Below are positions 54,728 through 63,545 of a stretch of DNA of 64,000 bases, piece after piece (within the stretch, counting starts at the first letter, position 1; every line of letters starts with the position of its first letter). Position numbers and translations under genes: made by a program. The notes beneath the pieces were generated by a model. The model was not told where the DNA came from and did no database searches. It saw nothing but the letters and a program-made list of their open reading frames with translations. This DNA comes from Indioceanicola profundi (lineage in GTDB: Bacteria > Pseudomonadota > Alphaproteobacteria > Azospirillales > Azospirillaceae), in contig NZ_CP030126.1 in NCBI RefSeq assembly GCF_003568845.1, forward strand, positions 3,145,501-3,209,500. The letters are read 5' to 3'.

Positions 54728-55252
54728 ATGAGCGCGATCCTGTATCTGGCCCAACCGCTCGACCCCGCCGGGGAGCGGCACACCCTGCACCTCGTGGAAG
54801 CGCTGGCCGCGGCGGGGGCCGCCACGGTGCTGGCCTGGGGCGGCATCCGCCTGCCCGCTCTGGCGGGGGTGGAGCTCGCGCCACTGCCGCCGGCGGGCGG
54901 GTTGATGGCGGGCGGGCACTGGATACTGGACCCGGACGGGCAGCCGGTGGACCATGCCTGGAAGAAGCGGCGCGCCGCAGCCAGCCTGGCCATAGCGGCG
55001 CGGGTCCGGCCGGCGCTGCTGCTGCTGGACGGGGCGGCCTTTGGCAGCGGTGCCTTCCGGTTCGAGCTGAAGCCGCTGCTGGAGATCGCGGCGCGCCGGC
55101 AGCCCCGGCCGCTGATCGCCGTCTGGTCGCCCGGCGGCACGCCGCTGCCGGTGCCGGAGGGGCAGCGCGCCCCCGACCGGGTGGTGGGCGAAGCGGAGCC
55201 GGCAGCCGCGGCCGCAACTCTGAGAACTCTGTTGGGGGAAACGGGCGGCTGA
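54728..55252 (+). CDS. N-terminal-domain-only remnant of a GT28-like glycosyltransferase
   Basis: 174 residues, ATG MSAILYLAQPLDPAGERHTL. The pattern GERHTLHLVEALAAAGAATVLAWGG...LPPAGG...DGQPVDHAWKKRRAAASLAIAARVRPALLLLD...FRFELKPLLEIAARRQPRP matches the acceptor-side half of a MurG-like glycosyltransferase family of about 370-400 residues. The nucleotide-sugar-binding half is missing: the frame ends 55 residues later at GETGG, directly against the convergent MFS gene. Either a truncated pseudogene or a minimal protein. Confidence 0.6.
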   Translation: MSAILYLAQPLDPAGERHTLHLVEALAAAGAATVLAWGGIRLPALAGVELAPLPPAGGLMAGGHWILDPDGQPVDHAWKKRRAAASLAIAARVRPALLLLDGAAFGSGAFRFELKPLLEIAARRQPRPLIAVWSPGGTPLPVPEGQRAPDRVVGEAEPAAAAATLRTLLGETGG

Positions 55253-56518
55253 TCAGCCGGGCGGCGTGTTGGCCCGTGCTGCGACGGCCTTTACCCGGTG
55301 GCTGCTGGCCGCATGGCGGGGAACCATCCGTTCCAACCGCCACATCAGGTAGGGGGCCGGCACGCTGACCAGGATGGCCAGGATCGCCACCGTCTGGACA
55401 TGCAGCAGCGATCCGTCCGGAGCGGAGTCCAGCACGGTTGCCGCCCCCATCGCACCGATGGAGCTGAAAACCTGGGTGCAGGCCTGCACCAGCGCCATGA
55501 ACCCCGCCCGCTCCCCCGGATCGGGCACCTTGGAGACGGCGGTGCTCTGGGCCACGATGCGGGCGGTATTGAACATCATGGAGCAGGGCACCAGCAGCAG
55601 GGCCGGCAGCGCTACCCAGTCCCGACCCACGAAGATCAGCCAGATCGTGGCCGCCATGCCGGCCGTGGTGGCGAGCGTGACGGGGGTGGAGCCGAAACGG
55701 TCCACCAACTGGCCGGTCCAGCGCATGCCGAAGAAGCTCACCACCCCGCCCACCATGTAGAGCAGGCCCAGATCCTCCCGCGGGAAGTCCAGGTTGAACT
55801 GCAGGAAGACCGGCAGGTTCGTCATCACCATGAAGCCGGGGATGATCGCCACCGCCGCCAGCGCCAGTGCCAGCAGGGTGGAGCGGCGCGCCGCGATGCG
55901 CATGAGCCGCATCAGCGGATTTCCCCTATCGGCCGGCATATCGGCCAGATGCAGCCGTTGCGACGGCAGCATGGTCATGGAAAAGATCATCAGCGCCACG
56001 CCAAGCCCGGCGACCGCCAGGAAGGTCACCCGCCAGGAGGTGAGATGCGCGATCTCAAGCCCCAGCGGGATTCCGAAGACGGCGCCGATGGAAATGGCGC
56101 TGGTGACCATGCCCATGGCCTGCCCGCGCCGCTCGATCGGCACATTGTCCGCCACGACGGAGACGGACAGGGCAGCCGCCGGTCCGCCGAACAGGCCGGA
56201 GAAGATGCGCGCCGCGATCAGGCTCTCCAGGTTCCAGGCCATGGCGGCGGCGATGTTGCCCAGGATCAGCCCGGTGAGCGCCATAGCCAGGGCAGGGCGG
56301 CGGTCGAACCGGTCGATGAACAGGGCGGAGCTGATGCCGCCGAAGGCGGAGGCGATGGTGTAGCCCGCCATGATCCAACCCACCTGGGCCGGCGGGATGC
56401 CCAGATCGCGGGTGAAATCCGGCCCCAACGGCATGACGATCATGAAGGACAGCACGCCGACAAGCTGCACCGTCGTCATCAGGGCGCTGAGGCGCCATTC
56501 CGTGGAAGTCAGCTTCAA
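55253..56518 (-). CDS. MFS transporter
   Basis: 421 residues with 12 predicted membrane helices. Between helices 2 and 3 is LFIDRFDRRPALAMALTG (MFS motif A); the N-half TTVQLVGVLSFMIVMPLGPDFTRDLGIPPAQVGW resembles drug:H+ antiporter-1 carriers such as the arabinose-efflux-like group. Substrate unknown. Its stop abuts the stop of the convergent glycosyltransferase remnant. Confidence 0.9.
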   Translation of the reverse strand: MKLTSTEWRLSALMTTVQLVGVLSFMIVMPLGPDFTRDLGIPPAQVGWIMAGYTIASAFGGISSALFIDRFDRRPALAMALTGLILGNIAAAMAWNLESLIAARIFSGLFGGPAAALSVSVVADNVPIERRGQAMGMVTSAISIGAVFGIPLGLEIAHLTSWRVTFLAVAGLGVALMIFSMTMLPSQRLHLADMPADRGNPLMRLMRIAARRSTLLALALAAVAIIPGFMVMTNLPVFLQFNLDFPREDLGLLYMVGGVVSFFGMRWTGQLVDRFGSTPVTLATTAGMAATIWLIFVGRDWVALPALLLVPCSMMFNTARIVAQSTAVSKVPDPGERAGFMALVQACTQVFSSIGAMGAATVLDSAPDGSLLHVQTVAILAILVSVPAPYLMWRLERMVPRHAASSHRVKAVAARANTPPG

Positions 56519-56645
56519 TAGAAGTCCGGCGGCAGGGGCGGATGAGCGGCAGACCGGTCATACCCTTCCGCGCGGGCCCCGTCCACTATCCCATAACGAC
56601 ATATCGCCCTGTCATGCAACTGCGCCGGGCGTGCGGCGCTTGCCA

Positions 56646-57320
56646 TCAGGCGATCCGGCGCAACTCCTCCCGACGGGCGCTGTCCAGGTTCAGATGCCCG
56701 GCCAGCCGGTCCAGATAATCATGCTCCGCCGGGCTGTCCGGGCGGATGGCGAGGTGGGACGCGAGCCAGATTTCCTCCGCCAGTTCCGGCCCGCCGGTGC
56801 GGGCATGGCCGGCGATATCCTCCAGGCTCGGCGGGTTCTCCAGCTCCCGCTCCAGGATCTGGCGCTCCTCGCCGCTGGCTCCCGCCCGGTCCAGCATGGA
56901 CAGAATGCGGCCGCGCTCCTCCCGGTCGATATGTCCGTCGGCATTGGCGGCGGCCACCATGGCGCGGACCAGAAGCAGCGCCTTCTGGTCGCCGATCCGC
57001 ATGGCGGGATCGTCCGGGGCCGGGCCGCGCACCAATTGCTCGGCCATGCGGTCGCCCAGGGACGGGCCGGTTCCGTGGGCGCTGCGCCCCTGCAGATGCA
57101 CCGTGGGCGCGTTCTCCGCCGCCGGGTTCGCCGCCTTCATCTGTTGGTAGGCCTGATAGGCCAGATACCCCAGGCTTGCCAGGCTTCCCGTCTGGCCAAT
57201 GCCCCCGCGCGAGGCATGGAGGGGCGTGCGGGTGGCGCTGGCGAAGACCGATCCGCGGGCGCTGCGCCCGCCCAGGCCGGATGCCAACAAGGTGCCGAGT
57301 ATGCGCTGAATATTCGCCAT
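56646..57320 (-). CDS. DUF533 (TerB-like, YebE-type) protein
   Basis: 224 residues. N-terminal Gly/Ser/Arg-rich part, one short hydrophobic stretch (SLASLGYLAYQAYQQM), then a TerB-like helical domain LLLVRAMVAAANADGHIDREERGRIL with acidic residues. GGAGGA before the ATG. Last gene of the leftward phage-shock run (65 bases after the 72-residue gene), suggesting an envelope-stress role. Confidence 0.82.
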   Translation of the reverse strand: MANIQRILGTLLASGLGGRSARGSVFASATRTPLHASRGGIGQTGSLASLGYLAYQAYQQMKAANPAAENAPTVHLQGRSAHGTGPSLGDRMAEQLVRGPAPDDPAMRIGDQKALLLVRAMVAAANADGHIDREERGRILSMLDRAGASGEERQILERELENPPSLEDIAGHARTGGPELAEEIWLASHLAIRPDSPAEHDYLDRLAGHLNLDSARREELRRIA

Positions 57321-57384
57321 GGCCGGTTTCTTTCCTCCCGTTCGCTGCCCAAGGGGCAACAGGGTGGAGGACGGGCCGTTCCGC

Positions 57385-57603
57385 TCAGCGCCGGGCGCGC
57401 CAGCCCGGAGCCTCGGCGTCCAGGATCTTCTCCAGCTGCACCACCCGCTCATCCAGCCGCTCGGCCCGGGTCAGCAGCTCCGTCTCCACCTTGGAGGAGA
57501 GGCCGCCCACCTTCATGGCCCGCCACTTGGTCAGGTGACTCATCACGATGGCGGTGATCGGGATCATCAATGCGAGGATGGGGATGAGGATTCCACCGGA
57601 CAT
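57385..57603 (-). CDS. PspB-like small membrane protein (second copy)
   Basis: 72 residues. N-terminal helix MSGGILIPILALMIPITAIV, basic patch HLTKWRAMK, coiled coil and C-terminal QLEKILDAEAPGWRA, which is identical over 15 residues to the end of the pspB product. Lies at the far end of the psp run, next to the 80-residue protein. Confidence 0.8.
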   Translation of the reverse strand: MSGGILIPILALMIPITAIVMSHLTKWRAMKVGGLSSKVETELLTRAERLDERVVQLEKILDAEAPGWRARR

Positions 57604-57612
57604 GTCAGTACC

Positions 57613-57855
57613 TCAGGGCTGGTCGGCCAGCCGGCCGAGCTCGCGGTTGAGCTGGAATTCGGGGCTGGTCACATAGGCCTCGATGTCGCCCACCCGCTTC
57701 TCGATCTGTTCCAGCGCGCGGACATGGCGGCGGACATCGACGTCGCGCTTGGCCGCCTCCACATCCAGCCGCTGCCATTTCCGCATCTCGCGGGTCACGA
57801 TGGCGACGATCGGGATCAGGAGCGCCAGGATGGGGATGAGAAGGCCGGCGCTCAT
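57613..57855 (-). CDS. Small psp-operon membrane protein with PspC-like tail
   Basis: 80 residues. The N-terminal helix MSAGLLIPILALLIPIVAIV resembles the 72-residue protein, while the C-terminal AYVTSPEFQLNRELGRL copies the end of PspC (GYVASPEFTLNRQFKDL). Three bases separate it from the pspC stop. It appears to combine a PspB-type anchor with a PspC-type tail. Confidence 0.8.
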   Translation of the reverse strand: MSAGLLIPILALLIPIVAIVTREMRKWQRLDVEAAKRDVDVRRHVRALEQIEKRVGDIEAYVTSPEFQLNRELGRLADQP

Positions 57856-57858
57856 GGT

Positions 57859-58584
57859 TCAGTTCTTCTCCAGGTCCTTGAACTGGCGGTTCAGGGTGAA
57901 TTCCGGGGAGGCGACATAGCCCTCCATGGCCGAAATCTCCTGCTCCAGCGTCCGGAACTTGGACCGCAATCCGGCCAGGGTCTGGTCCGGCTTGGTGGTG
58001 ACCGAGCGCCAGAACACCTCTTCCTCCGGGGAGTCGAACAGGTGCGTCGGCCGCTCCTTCAGGATCATCCACAGGATCACATAGCCGACCAGGAAGATCG
58101 GGCCGGAGATGAACAGCCCCAGCACGACGCCGATGCGGATAAGGGCGCTGTCCACGTTGAAATAGTCGGCGATCCCGGCGCAGACCCCGCCCAGCTTGCC
58201 TTCCCGCTTGTTGCGGTACAGCCGGTTCGGGTTGGGGGAGCGGTAATAAGGGTCCATGCGGTTCATCGAGGAGGTCTCCTGCCCGCGGCCCGCATCCATG
58301 GCCGCGCCCTGCGCCGCGCCATTGCCGGAGGTCCCGTACCAGCCGCCGGCGCCGCCCTCATCATAGCGCCGGTCGTGGCGTCCGCCGAGTCCGCCGAGGC
58401 CCAGATAGGCGCTCCAGCTCATGTCCCTGGGCTTGCCGAGGAAATCCTCGGCCCAGTCCTGGCCGCCGCCCCGTCCGGAGCGGTAGCCGCCCTGCATCCG
58501 TCCGGGACGGTAGGAGCAGCGCCAGTTCCCCTTGTCGCGGCGGCCCGGGAAGGGCGGCGGGGTCGTCCTGTCCTCCTGGGTCAT
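57859..58584 (-). CDS. pspC: Phage-shock protein PspC with long N-terminal extension
   Basis: 241 residues. The PspC domain is at about residues 119-180 (RLYRNKREGKLGGVCAGIADYF...FLVGYVILWMILK), followed by a coiled coil and a SPEFTLNRQF tail. The first 106 residues are Gly/Arg/Tyr-rich low complexity and unusual; an internal ATG at 58266 (MNRMDPYYRSPN) with AGGAG nine bases upstream would give a normal 135-residue PspC. Inner membrane; senses damage with PspB and releases PspA. ATG overlaps the pspB stop (ATGA). Confidence 0.88.
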   Translation of the reverse strand: MTQEDRTTPPPFPGRRDKGNWRCSYRPGRMQGGYRSGRGGGQDWAEDFLGKPRDMSWSAYLGLGGLGGRHDRRYDEGGAGGWYGTSGNGAAQGAAMDAGRGQETSSMNRMDPYYRSPNPNRLYRNKREGKLGGVCAGIADYFNVDSALIRIGVVLGLFISGPIFLVGYVILWMILKERPTHLFDSPEEEVFWRSVTTKPDQTLAGLRSKFRTLEQEISAMEGYVASPEFTLNRQFKDLEKN

Positions 58585-58808
58585 GACTTTGCCCTCCATC
58601 CCGGCGCTTCCGCATCCAGGATCTTCTCGAGCTGGCGGATGCGATCCTCCATCTGGCCGGCGCTGTGGTACAGGTCGGCCATCATCTGCTCATCATCGGC
58701 GGAAAGGGTCTTCGCGATACGCCACTTGGTCACATAGTGGAAAATGATCCAGACCGGCGCCACGATGACCATGAATATGATGACCGGGACGATAAAAAAC
58801 TCGGACAT
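58581..58808 (-). CDS. pspB: Phage-shock protein PspB
   Basis: 75 residues: membrane helix FFIVPVIIFMVIVAPVWIIFHY, the KWR basic patch, coiled coil, and C-terminal QLEKILDAEAPGWRAKS. Partner of PspC in stress sensing. Confidence 0.9.
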   Translation of the reverse strand: MSEFFIVPVIIFMVIVAPVWIIFHYVTKWRIAKTLSADDEQMMADLYHSAGQMEDRIRQLEKILDAEAPGWRAKS

Positions 58809-58871
58809 CGATGCCCCCCGTCGGGTGGAAGATGGAACGGGCGCCGCCTGTCAGGGGCGCCCGGCCCGTCC

Positions 58872-59552
58872 TCAGCCCTGCTGCTGACCCTTCTTCTGCG
58901 CCATACGCGCCTTCAGCGCGTCCAGCTCGGACTGGACCTTGGCGTCCGCTTCGAGCTCGGCGATCTCTTCCGCCACGCTCCTCTTGCGGCCCATTTCCAT
59001 GACCTCGGCCTTGCCTTCCAGCACATCGAGATTGCGCTCGACCTGCTCGAAACGGCTGAAAGCATCGGTGATGCGGGTATCGTACAGTTGCGTACGCACC
59101 TTCAACTGGTTTGTCGCAGTCTTATGGCGGGCGATCAGCGCCTTCTCGCGGGCCTTGGCGTCGGCCAGCTTGGCCTGCAGCTTGCCGATGTCGTCGTTGG
59201 TCTTGGACAGGGCCTCGTCCAGCCGCTCCAGCTCGCGGCTCATGGCATCGACCATTTCGGCAATCTGGCTGCGGGCCACCAGGGCGCCCTTGGCCAGGTC
59301 CTCACGGTCCTTCGACAGGGCGAACTCGGCCTTGCGCTCCCACTCCTCCGCCTCGCGGCGGCGGTCGGCCAGCTTGCGCTCGATCTCCTTCTTTTCCGCC
59401 ACCGTCTTCACGGCGGAGGAGCGGACCTCGACCAGCGTATCCTCCATTTCCTGGATCATCAGGCGGATCAGCTTCTCAGGATCCTCCGCGCGGTCCAGGA
59501 TGGAATTCAGGTTGGAATTGATGATGTCGCCGAGACGGGAAAAGATGCCCAT
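58872..59552 (-). CDS. pspA: Phage-shock protein PspA
   Basis: 226-residue ESCRT-III-like coiled-coil protein. MGIFSRLGDIINSNLNSILD amphipathic start, RAEDPEKLIRLMIQEMEDTL family signature, long helices to a Gln/Lys tail. Peripheral membrane protein that stabilises the inner membrane and inhibits PspF when free. ATG with AAGGAG upstream. Confidence 0.95.
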   Translation of the reverse strand: MGIFSRLGDIINSNLNSILDRAEDPEKLIRLMIQEMEDTLVEVRSSAVKTVAEKKEIERKLADRRREAEEWERKAEFALSKDREDLAKGALVARSQIAEMVDAMSRELERLDEALSKTNDDIGKLQAKLADAKAREKALIARHKTATNQLKVRTQLYDTRITDAFSRFEQVERNLDVLEGKAEVMEMGRKRSVAEEIAELEADAKVQSELDALKARMAQKKGQQQG

Positions 59553-59565
59553 GTCGGGGTCTCCT

Positions 59566-59766
59566 TCAGGCAAGGGCAATGAAAAGGTTGCTCATCACGG
59601 TCGCGACCGCAAGGATGATCCAGGCCTCCACGGGAACGGCCCGGAAATCTTCATAGAGGTCCCGCAGCAGCCCGCCCGACGGGCCGGACAGATCGGTCCG
59701 GTCCTCGGCGGCCGTCCGGCCCACGGTGCGATCGCGGTATCCTTGATCGAACGTATGGTCGGTCAT
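59566..59766 (-). CDS. Small membrane protein heading the psp operon
   Basis: 66 residues; a polar N-terminal half with many Arg/Asp and one C-terminal helix AWIILAVATVMSNLFIALA. AGGAG precedes the ATG. First gene after the sigma-54 promoter, 13 bases before pspA. Not similar to E. coli PspD that I can tell; a psp-specific accessory by position. Confidence 0.75.
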   Translation of the reverse strand: MTDHTFDQGYRDRTVGRTAAEDRTDLSGPSGGLLRDLYEDFRAVPVEAWIILAVATVMSNLFIALA

Positions 59767-59813
59767 CTGCGGTCTCCTGCTTCACGGTTCCCGATGTGTC
59801 GCTGGGATAAACA

Positions 59814-59828
59814 GCAAACCGCGTGCCA
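59814..59828 (-). promoter_or_regulatory. Sigma-54 promoter of the psp operon
   Basis: Read on the minus strand: TGGCAC-GCGGT-TTGC, a perfect -24/-12 element, 47 bases before the first gene. The PspF gene is divergent, so its binding sites should lie between about 59840 and 60000; I could not pick them out by eye. Confidence 0.85.
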
Positions 59829-60002
59829 AGCCGGGCGAATGGTCCGGAAGCTCTGTAAAACCTAGGAATCCCGCCATTTCCGGCCTTGACCGCAGGAGCG
59901 GCCCGGCATAGGCTTCGCCCAAGATTTCGCGATTCCCACCACTGGGTCGCCGATCCCGCCAATCTGGCCGATCTCCTGGCCGCATCGAAGGTGGCAGACC
60001 CC

Positions 60003-61187
60003 ATGAACGCAGCCGCCAGCCCTCCGTCCCTCATCGGCCAGGCGCCCAGCTTCCTGGAACTGATGGAGCATGTGTCCCGCGCCGCGGCCCTGAACCGGCC
60101 CACATTGGTGATCGGGGAGCGGGGCACCGGCAAGGAGCTGGTGGGTGCCCGCTTGCACTATCTGTCGCCGCGCTGGGACAAGCCCTTCGTCAAGCTGAAC
60201 TGCGCCGCCCTGTCGGAGACGCTGCTGGAGACGGAGCTGTTCGGGCATGAGGCCGGCGCCTTCACCGGCGCCTCCAAGCGCCACCAGGGCCGGTTCGAGC
60301 TGGCGGACGGCGGCACGCTGTTCCTGGACGAGATCGCGACCTCCAGCGTGCGCGTGCAGGAGAAAATCCTGCGCGTCATCGAATATGGCGAGTTCGAGCG
60401 GGTGGGCGGCACCCAGACCATCGAGGTGGATGTGCGGGTGGTGGGCGCCACCAATGCCGACCTGCCCCGCATGGCGGATCAGGGCCGGTTCCGCGCCGAT
60501 CTGCTGGATCGGCTGAGCTTCGACGTACTGACCATCCCGCCGCTCCGCGCCCGGCCGGAGGACATTTCCATGCTGGCGGAGCATTTCGGTGTGGCCATGG
60601 CGCGGGAGCTCGACCGCCCCTTCTTCGCCGGCTTCACGCCGGAAGCGATGGACAGCCTGCTGTCCTACGAATGGCCGGGCAATGTGCGCGAGCTGAAGAA
60701 TGTGGTGGAGCGGGCCGTCTACAAGCAGGCCGACCCGGCGGACCCGATCGACGAGGTGCAGTTCGACCCGTTCGAGAGCCCCTGGCGGCCCCGCCAGATG
60801 GCGATCTATGAGCGGGAGCCGATCATGGCCCAGCTTCCGGCGGTTCCCGCCGGCGCCAACGGCCATGCGCCGGCCGCGCCGAACGGGGGCAACGGGGCGA
60901 ACGGCCTGCCCGGTCCCATCTCCGGGATCGTGCTGCCGGCCGACACTGTGGTTCATCTCTGGCCCAAGGACGGGGGCCATTGCGACTTCCTGGGACAGGT
61001 GGCCGATTTCGAGAAGGCGCTGCTGCGCGCGGCGCTGGAGCGGAACCAGTACCATCAGAAGCGCGCCGCCTCCGACCTCGGCCTGAACTACCACCAGTTC
61101 CGTGGCTATCTGCGCAAGTACGAGCTTCTGGAGAAGCGCAGCCGCTCCGGCGAGGCCGGGGACGGCGAGGAGATGGCGGAGGCCTGA
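60003..61187 (+). CDS. pspF: Sigma-54-dependent activator PspF
   Basis: 394 residues, no N-terminal sensor domain, as for PspF (controlled by PspA binding). Walker A GERGTGKE (38-45), GAFTGA loop (85-90) that contacts sigma-54, Walker B GGTLFLDEI, WPGNVRELKN sensor region, Fis-type HTH near the end (KRAASDLGLNYHQFRGYLRKY). A Gly/Ala/Asn/Pro-rich linker (about residues 282-305) before the HTH makes it longer than the roughly 325-residue E. coli protein. Divergent from the psp operon. Confidence 0.92.
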   Translation: MNAAASPPSLIGQAPSFLELMEHVSRAAALNRPTLVIGERGTGKELVGARLHYLSPRWDKPFVKLNCAALSETLLETELFGHEAGAFTGASKRHQGRFELADGGTLFLDEIATSSVRVQEKILRVIEYGEFERVGGTQTIEVDVRVVGATNADLPRMADQGRFRADLLDRLSFDVLTIPPLRARPEDISMLAEHFGVAMARELDRPFFAGFTPEAMDSLLSYEWPGNVRELKNVVERAVYKQADPADPIDEVQFDPFESPWRPRQMAIYEREPIMAQLPAVPAGANGHAPAAPNGGNGANGLPGPISGIVLPADTVVHLWPKDGGHCDFLGQVADFEKALLRAALERNQYHQKRAASDLGLNYHQFRGYLRKYELLEKRSRSGEAGDGEEMAEA

Positions 61188-61214
61188 GCCTCCGCCACGC
61201 TCGTCGGGAACGGC

Positions 61215-63164
61215 TCAGTTCCCGATATGCTGCTTCAGGAACCGCTCCCAGGCGGAGAAGATGCCGATCATCTGCTCCGCAGTCTGGGGGCTGTGGTCCA
61301 TGCCCTTGATCTCGATATATTCATACGGCTTCCCGGCATCCTTCAACGCGGCCGCCATGTCGCGGCTGTGCTCGACGAAGGCCTGGACGTCCATGTCGCC
61401 ATGGATCAGCAGCACCGGAATCTCCACCCGCTTGGCCTGGTGATAGGGGGAGACCGCCTGCAAGCTGTCCCTGTTTCCGAAGAAGAACAGGGAGCGGTTG
61501 AACTCCGTACCGTCGGTGCTCCACGCCAGCTCCTTCCAGAGCCGGTCCAGGTTGGACACCGGCGCGGTGGCGATGGCGCATTTGAAAAGGCCGCTGTCCT
61601 GTGCTGCGCCGATCAGGGCCGAATAGCCGCCATAGGACCAGCCGACGATGCAGATGCGGTCGGGATCGGCGACTCCCTGTTCGATGGCCCAGCGCACCCC
61701 ATCCACCACGTCGGTCTGCATCTTGCCGCCCCACTCGCCCCGGCCGGCCTTCATGAACTTGGTTCCGTAGCCCGCGGAACCGCGGAAGTTCGGCTGCAGC
61801 ACGGCATAGCCGCGGCTGGCCAGGAACTGGGACAGGGTGTCGAATGACTGGTCGTCACGGGCGATGGGACCGCCGTGCGGAAGAACGATGAAGGGCAGCT
61901 TGCCCCCCTCGCGTCCCGGCGGCAGGGTCAGGTAGGCGGGGATGTCCCACCCGTCGCGGGCCTTGTAGCTGACGGCCTCGCGGCGGCCGATGGCCTCCTG
62001 CGGGATGCCGGGGAAGGTGTCGGCCAGGGTAACGAGCTGCTTGTTCTGGCGGTCGAACACCATGTAGGCGGTCGGCGTCGTCGGACCCTGGCTCAGCAGC
62101 AGCGTGAAGCGGCCGTCCTGCGTCCAGTCCATCACCACCTCGGTGCTGTCCGGCACCGCCTTGTCCAGCCCTTCCTGCAGCTTCTGGATCGCGGGATCGA
62201 AGAAGATGTGGACCGGCAGGTCGCGGTAATAGGACAGCCCGATCACTTCGCCGCGGCGCATGATCGGGGAGGCGGCGTCGAACCGCTCCTCTGCGAGGAT
62301 CTTCTCCTTGAAGGTCCCGGCCTTCAGGTCGAAGGTATAGACGGCGCTGGTGTCGGACTCATGGTTGGAGACGACATAGAGCGTGTCGTCCTTCCCGAAG
62401 CCGAGCGGAACCAGTTCGGTATCGTCGTCCAGCGAGATGCGGGAGATTTCCTGGAACTCGGCATCGAGGCCGGTCCGGAACAGGAAGCGCTGGGTCTTGG
62501 TCCGGTCGTCGAACCTTGTGGCCAGACGCAACTTGCCGCTGGGATCGGGCATGAAGGACAGCCCGCTGGCCCGGCTCCGCTCCAGCCGCTCCATCTTGCC
62601 GGTATAGATGTTCAGACGGCCGATCACCTGGCTGCGGCCGTCCGGGGCGACGATCATCACATGGTCGTGATCGATGAACTGCAGGATGCCGCCGCTGGTC
62701 CAGGCGGCATAGCCGGGCTCGAACTTCGGCTCATACAGCACGCGCAGGTTCTTTCCGTCCCGCTCCACCGCGCCCATGCGGGAAAAGCGGACGGGAACCC
62801 GGCGGCCGGGGCCGTCGGCGAAAATGCTGTCACGGCCGATCACCTGGAAAATGATCGTGTCGGAATTGGCCCACTGGATCGTGGCGAACTGGTAGTCGCC
62901 GGGCGGAATCACGACCGGCTTGTCGCCCGCGCTCGTCTCCAGCTTCTGAATGACCAGATGTTGCACGCCGTTGACCAGGGCCAGATAGGCCACATGCGTG
63001 CCGTTGGGTGAAAGCTCCACCTGCGATGCCGCCGGCATGGCATAGGCTTCCACCGGCGGCGGCGCCGCAAGCGCCGGCCGGGCCGTCATGACGCCCATGG
63101 CCCCGAATGTCAGAATACCGAACGTGGCCAGACCTGCGACGCCACGTCGAAACGCCATCCCCAT
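61215..63164 (-). CDS. S9-family (prolyl oligopeptidase-type) exported peptidase
   Basis: 649 residues with a signal peptide (FGAMGVMTARPALAA). N-terminal beta-propeller, then an alpha/beta-hydrolase domain with Ser in VGWSYGGYSAL, Asp in LIHGDMDVQ and His in KGMDHSPQ. Probably a periplasmic acylaminoacyl- or dipeptidyl-peptidase. GGAGGGGA lies before the ATG. Convergent with pspF. Confidence 0.9.
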   Translation of the reverse strand: MGMAFRRGVAGLATFGILTFGAMGVMTARPALAAPPPVEAYAMPAASQVELSPNGTHVAYLALVNGVQHLVIQKLETSAGDKPVVIPPGDYQFATIQWANSDTIIFQVIGRDSIFADGPGRRVPVRFSRMGAVERDGKNLRVLYEPKFEPGYAAWTSGGILQFIDHDHVMIVAPDGRSQVIGRLNIYTGKMERLERSRASGLSFMPDPSGKLRLATRFDDRTKTQRFLFRTGLDAEFQEISRISLDDDTELVPLGFGKDDTLYVVSNHESDTSAVYTFDLKAGTFKEKILAEERFDAASPIMRRGEVIGLSYYRDLPVHIFFDPAIQKLQEGLDKAVPDSTEVVMDWTQDGRFTLLLSQGPTTPTAYMVFDRQNKQLVTLADTFPGIPQEAIGRREAVSYKARDGWDIPAYLTLPPGREGGKLPFIVLPHGGPIARDDQSFDTLSQFLASRGYAVLQPNFRGSAGYGTKFMKAGRGEWGGKMQTDVVDGVRWAIEQGVADPDRICIVGWSYGGYSALIGAAQDSGLFKCAIATAPVSNLDRLWKELAWSTDGTEFNRSLFFFGNRDSLQAVSPYHQAKRVEIPVLLIHGDMDVQAFVEHSRDMAAALKDAGKPYEYIEIKGMDHSPQTAEQMIGIFSAWERFLKQHIGN

Positions 63165-63545
63165 ACTCTCCCCTCCGCAACAACGGGTGCAAATACCTTC
63201 TTATTGAGGGGGTATCGACATGGCCGCCGCAACCCCAAAAGAACGGATATTCTTCTTCTCCGAAAGGGAGGTGGCGGCCTGCAACACCGCGCTTCGGAGC
63301 GCCGATGGTGTCCGCCGGGCAACAGCTTCCGGCGCTGGCCAGCTTTCACCCCCGGACTGCCGTGAAATCGTCGAATTCGCACACCAGATGGTCGGCTGTG
63401 CAGGTCACCTTCGGGCCGGCGCGCCTGCGGACGGGAAACCCTGCGGGCTTGGGATGCAGGCGGGTTTCCCTTAGTTTGGGTGAAACGCCGCAGCGGCCCC
63501 GGATCGAACGGCGCGCCTCCACAACCGACACAGCATGGCGGAACC
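63165..63545. other. Intergenic region with inverted repeat upstream of the PBP gene
   Basis: 381 bases between divergent genes, no convincing ORF. GGGAAACCC (63433-63441) and GGGTTTCCC (63462-63470) are perfect nine-base arms around 20 bases, about 75 bases before the penicillin-binding-protein start. It could be an operator or a leader hairpin. Confidence 0.45.
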
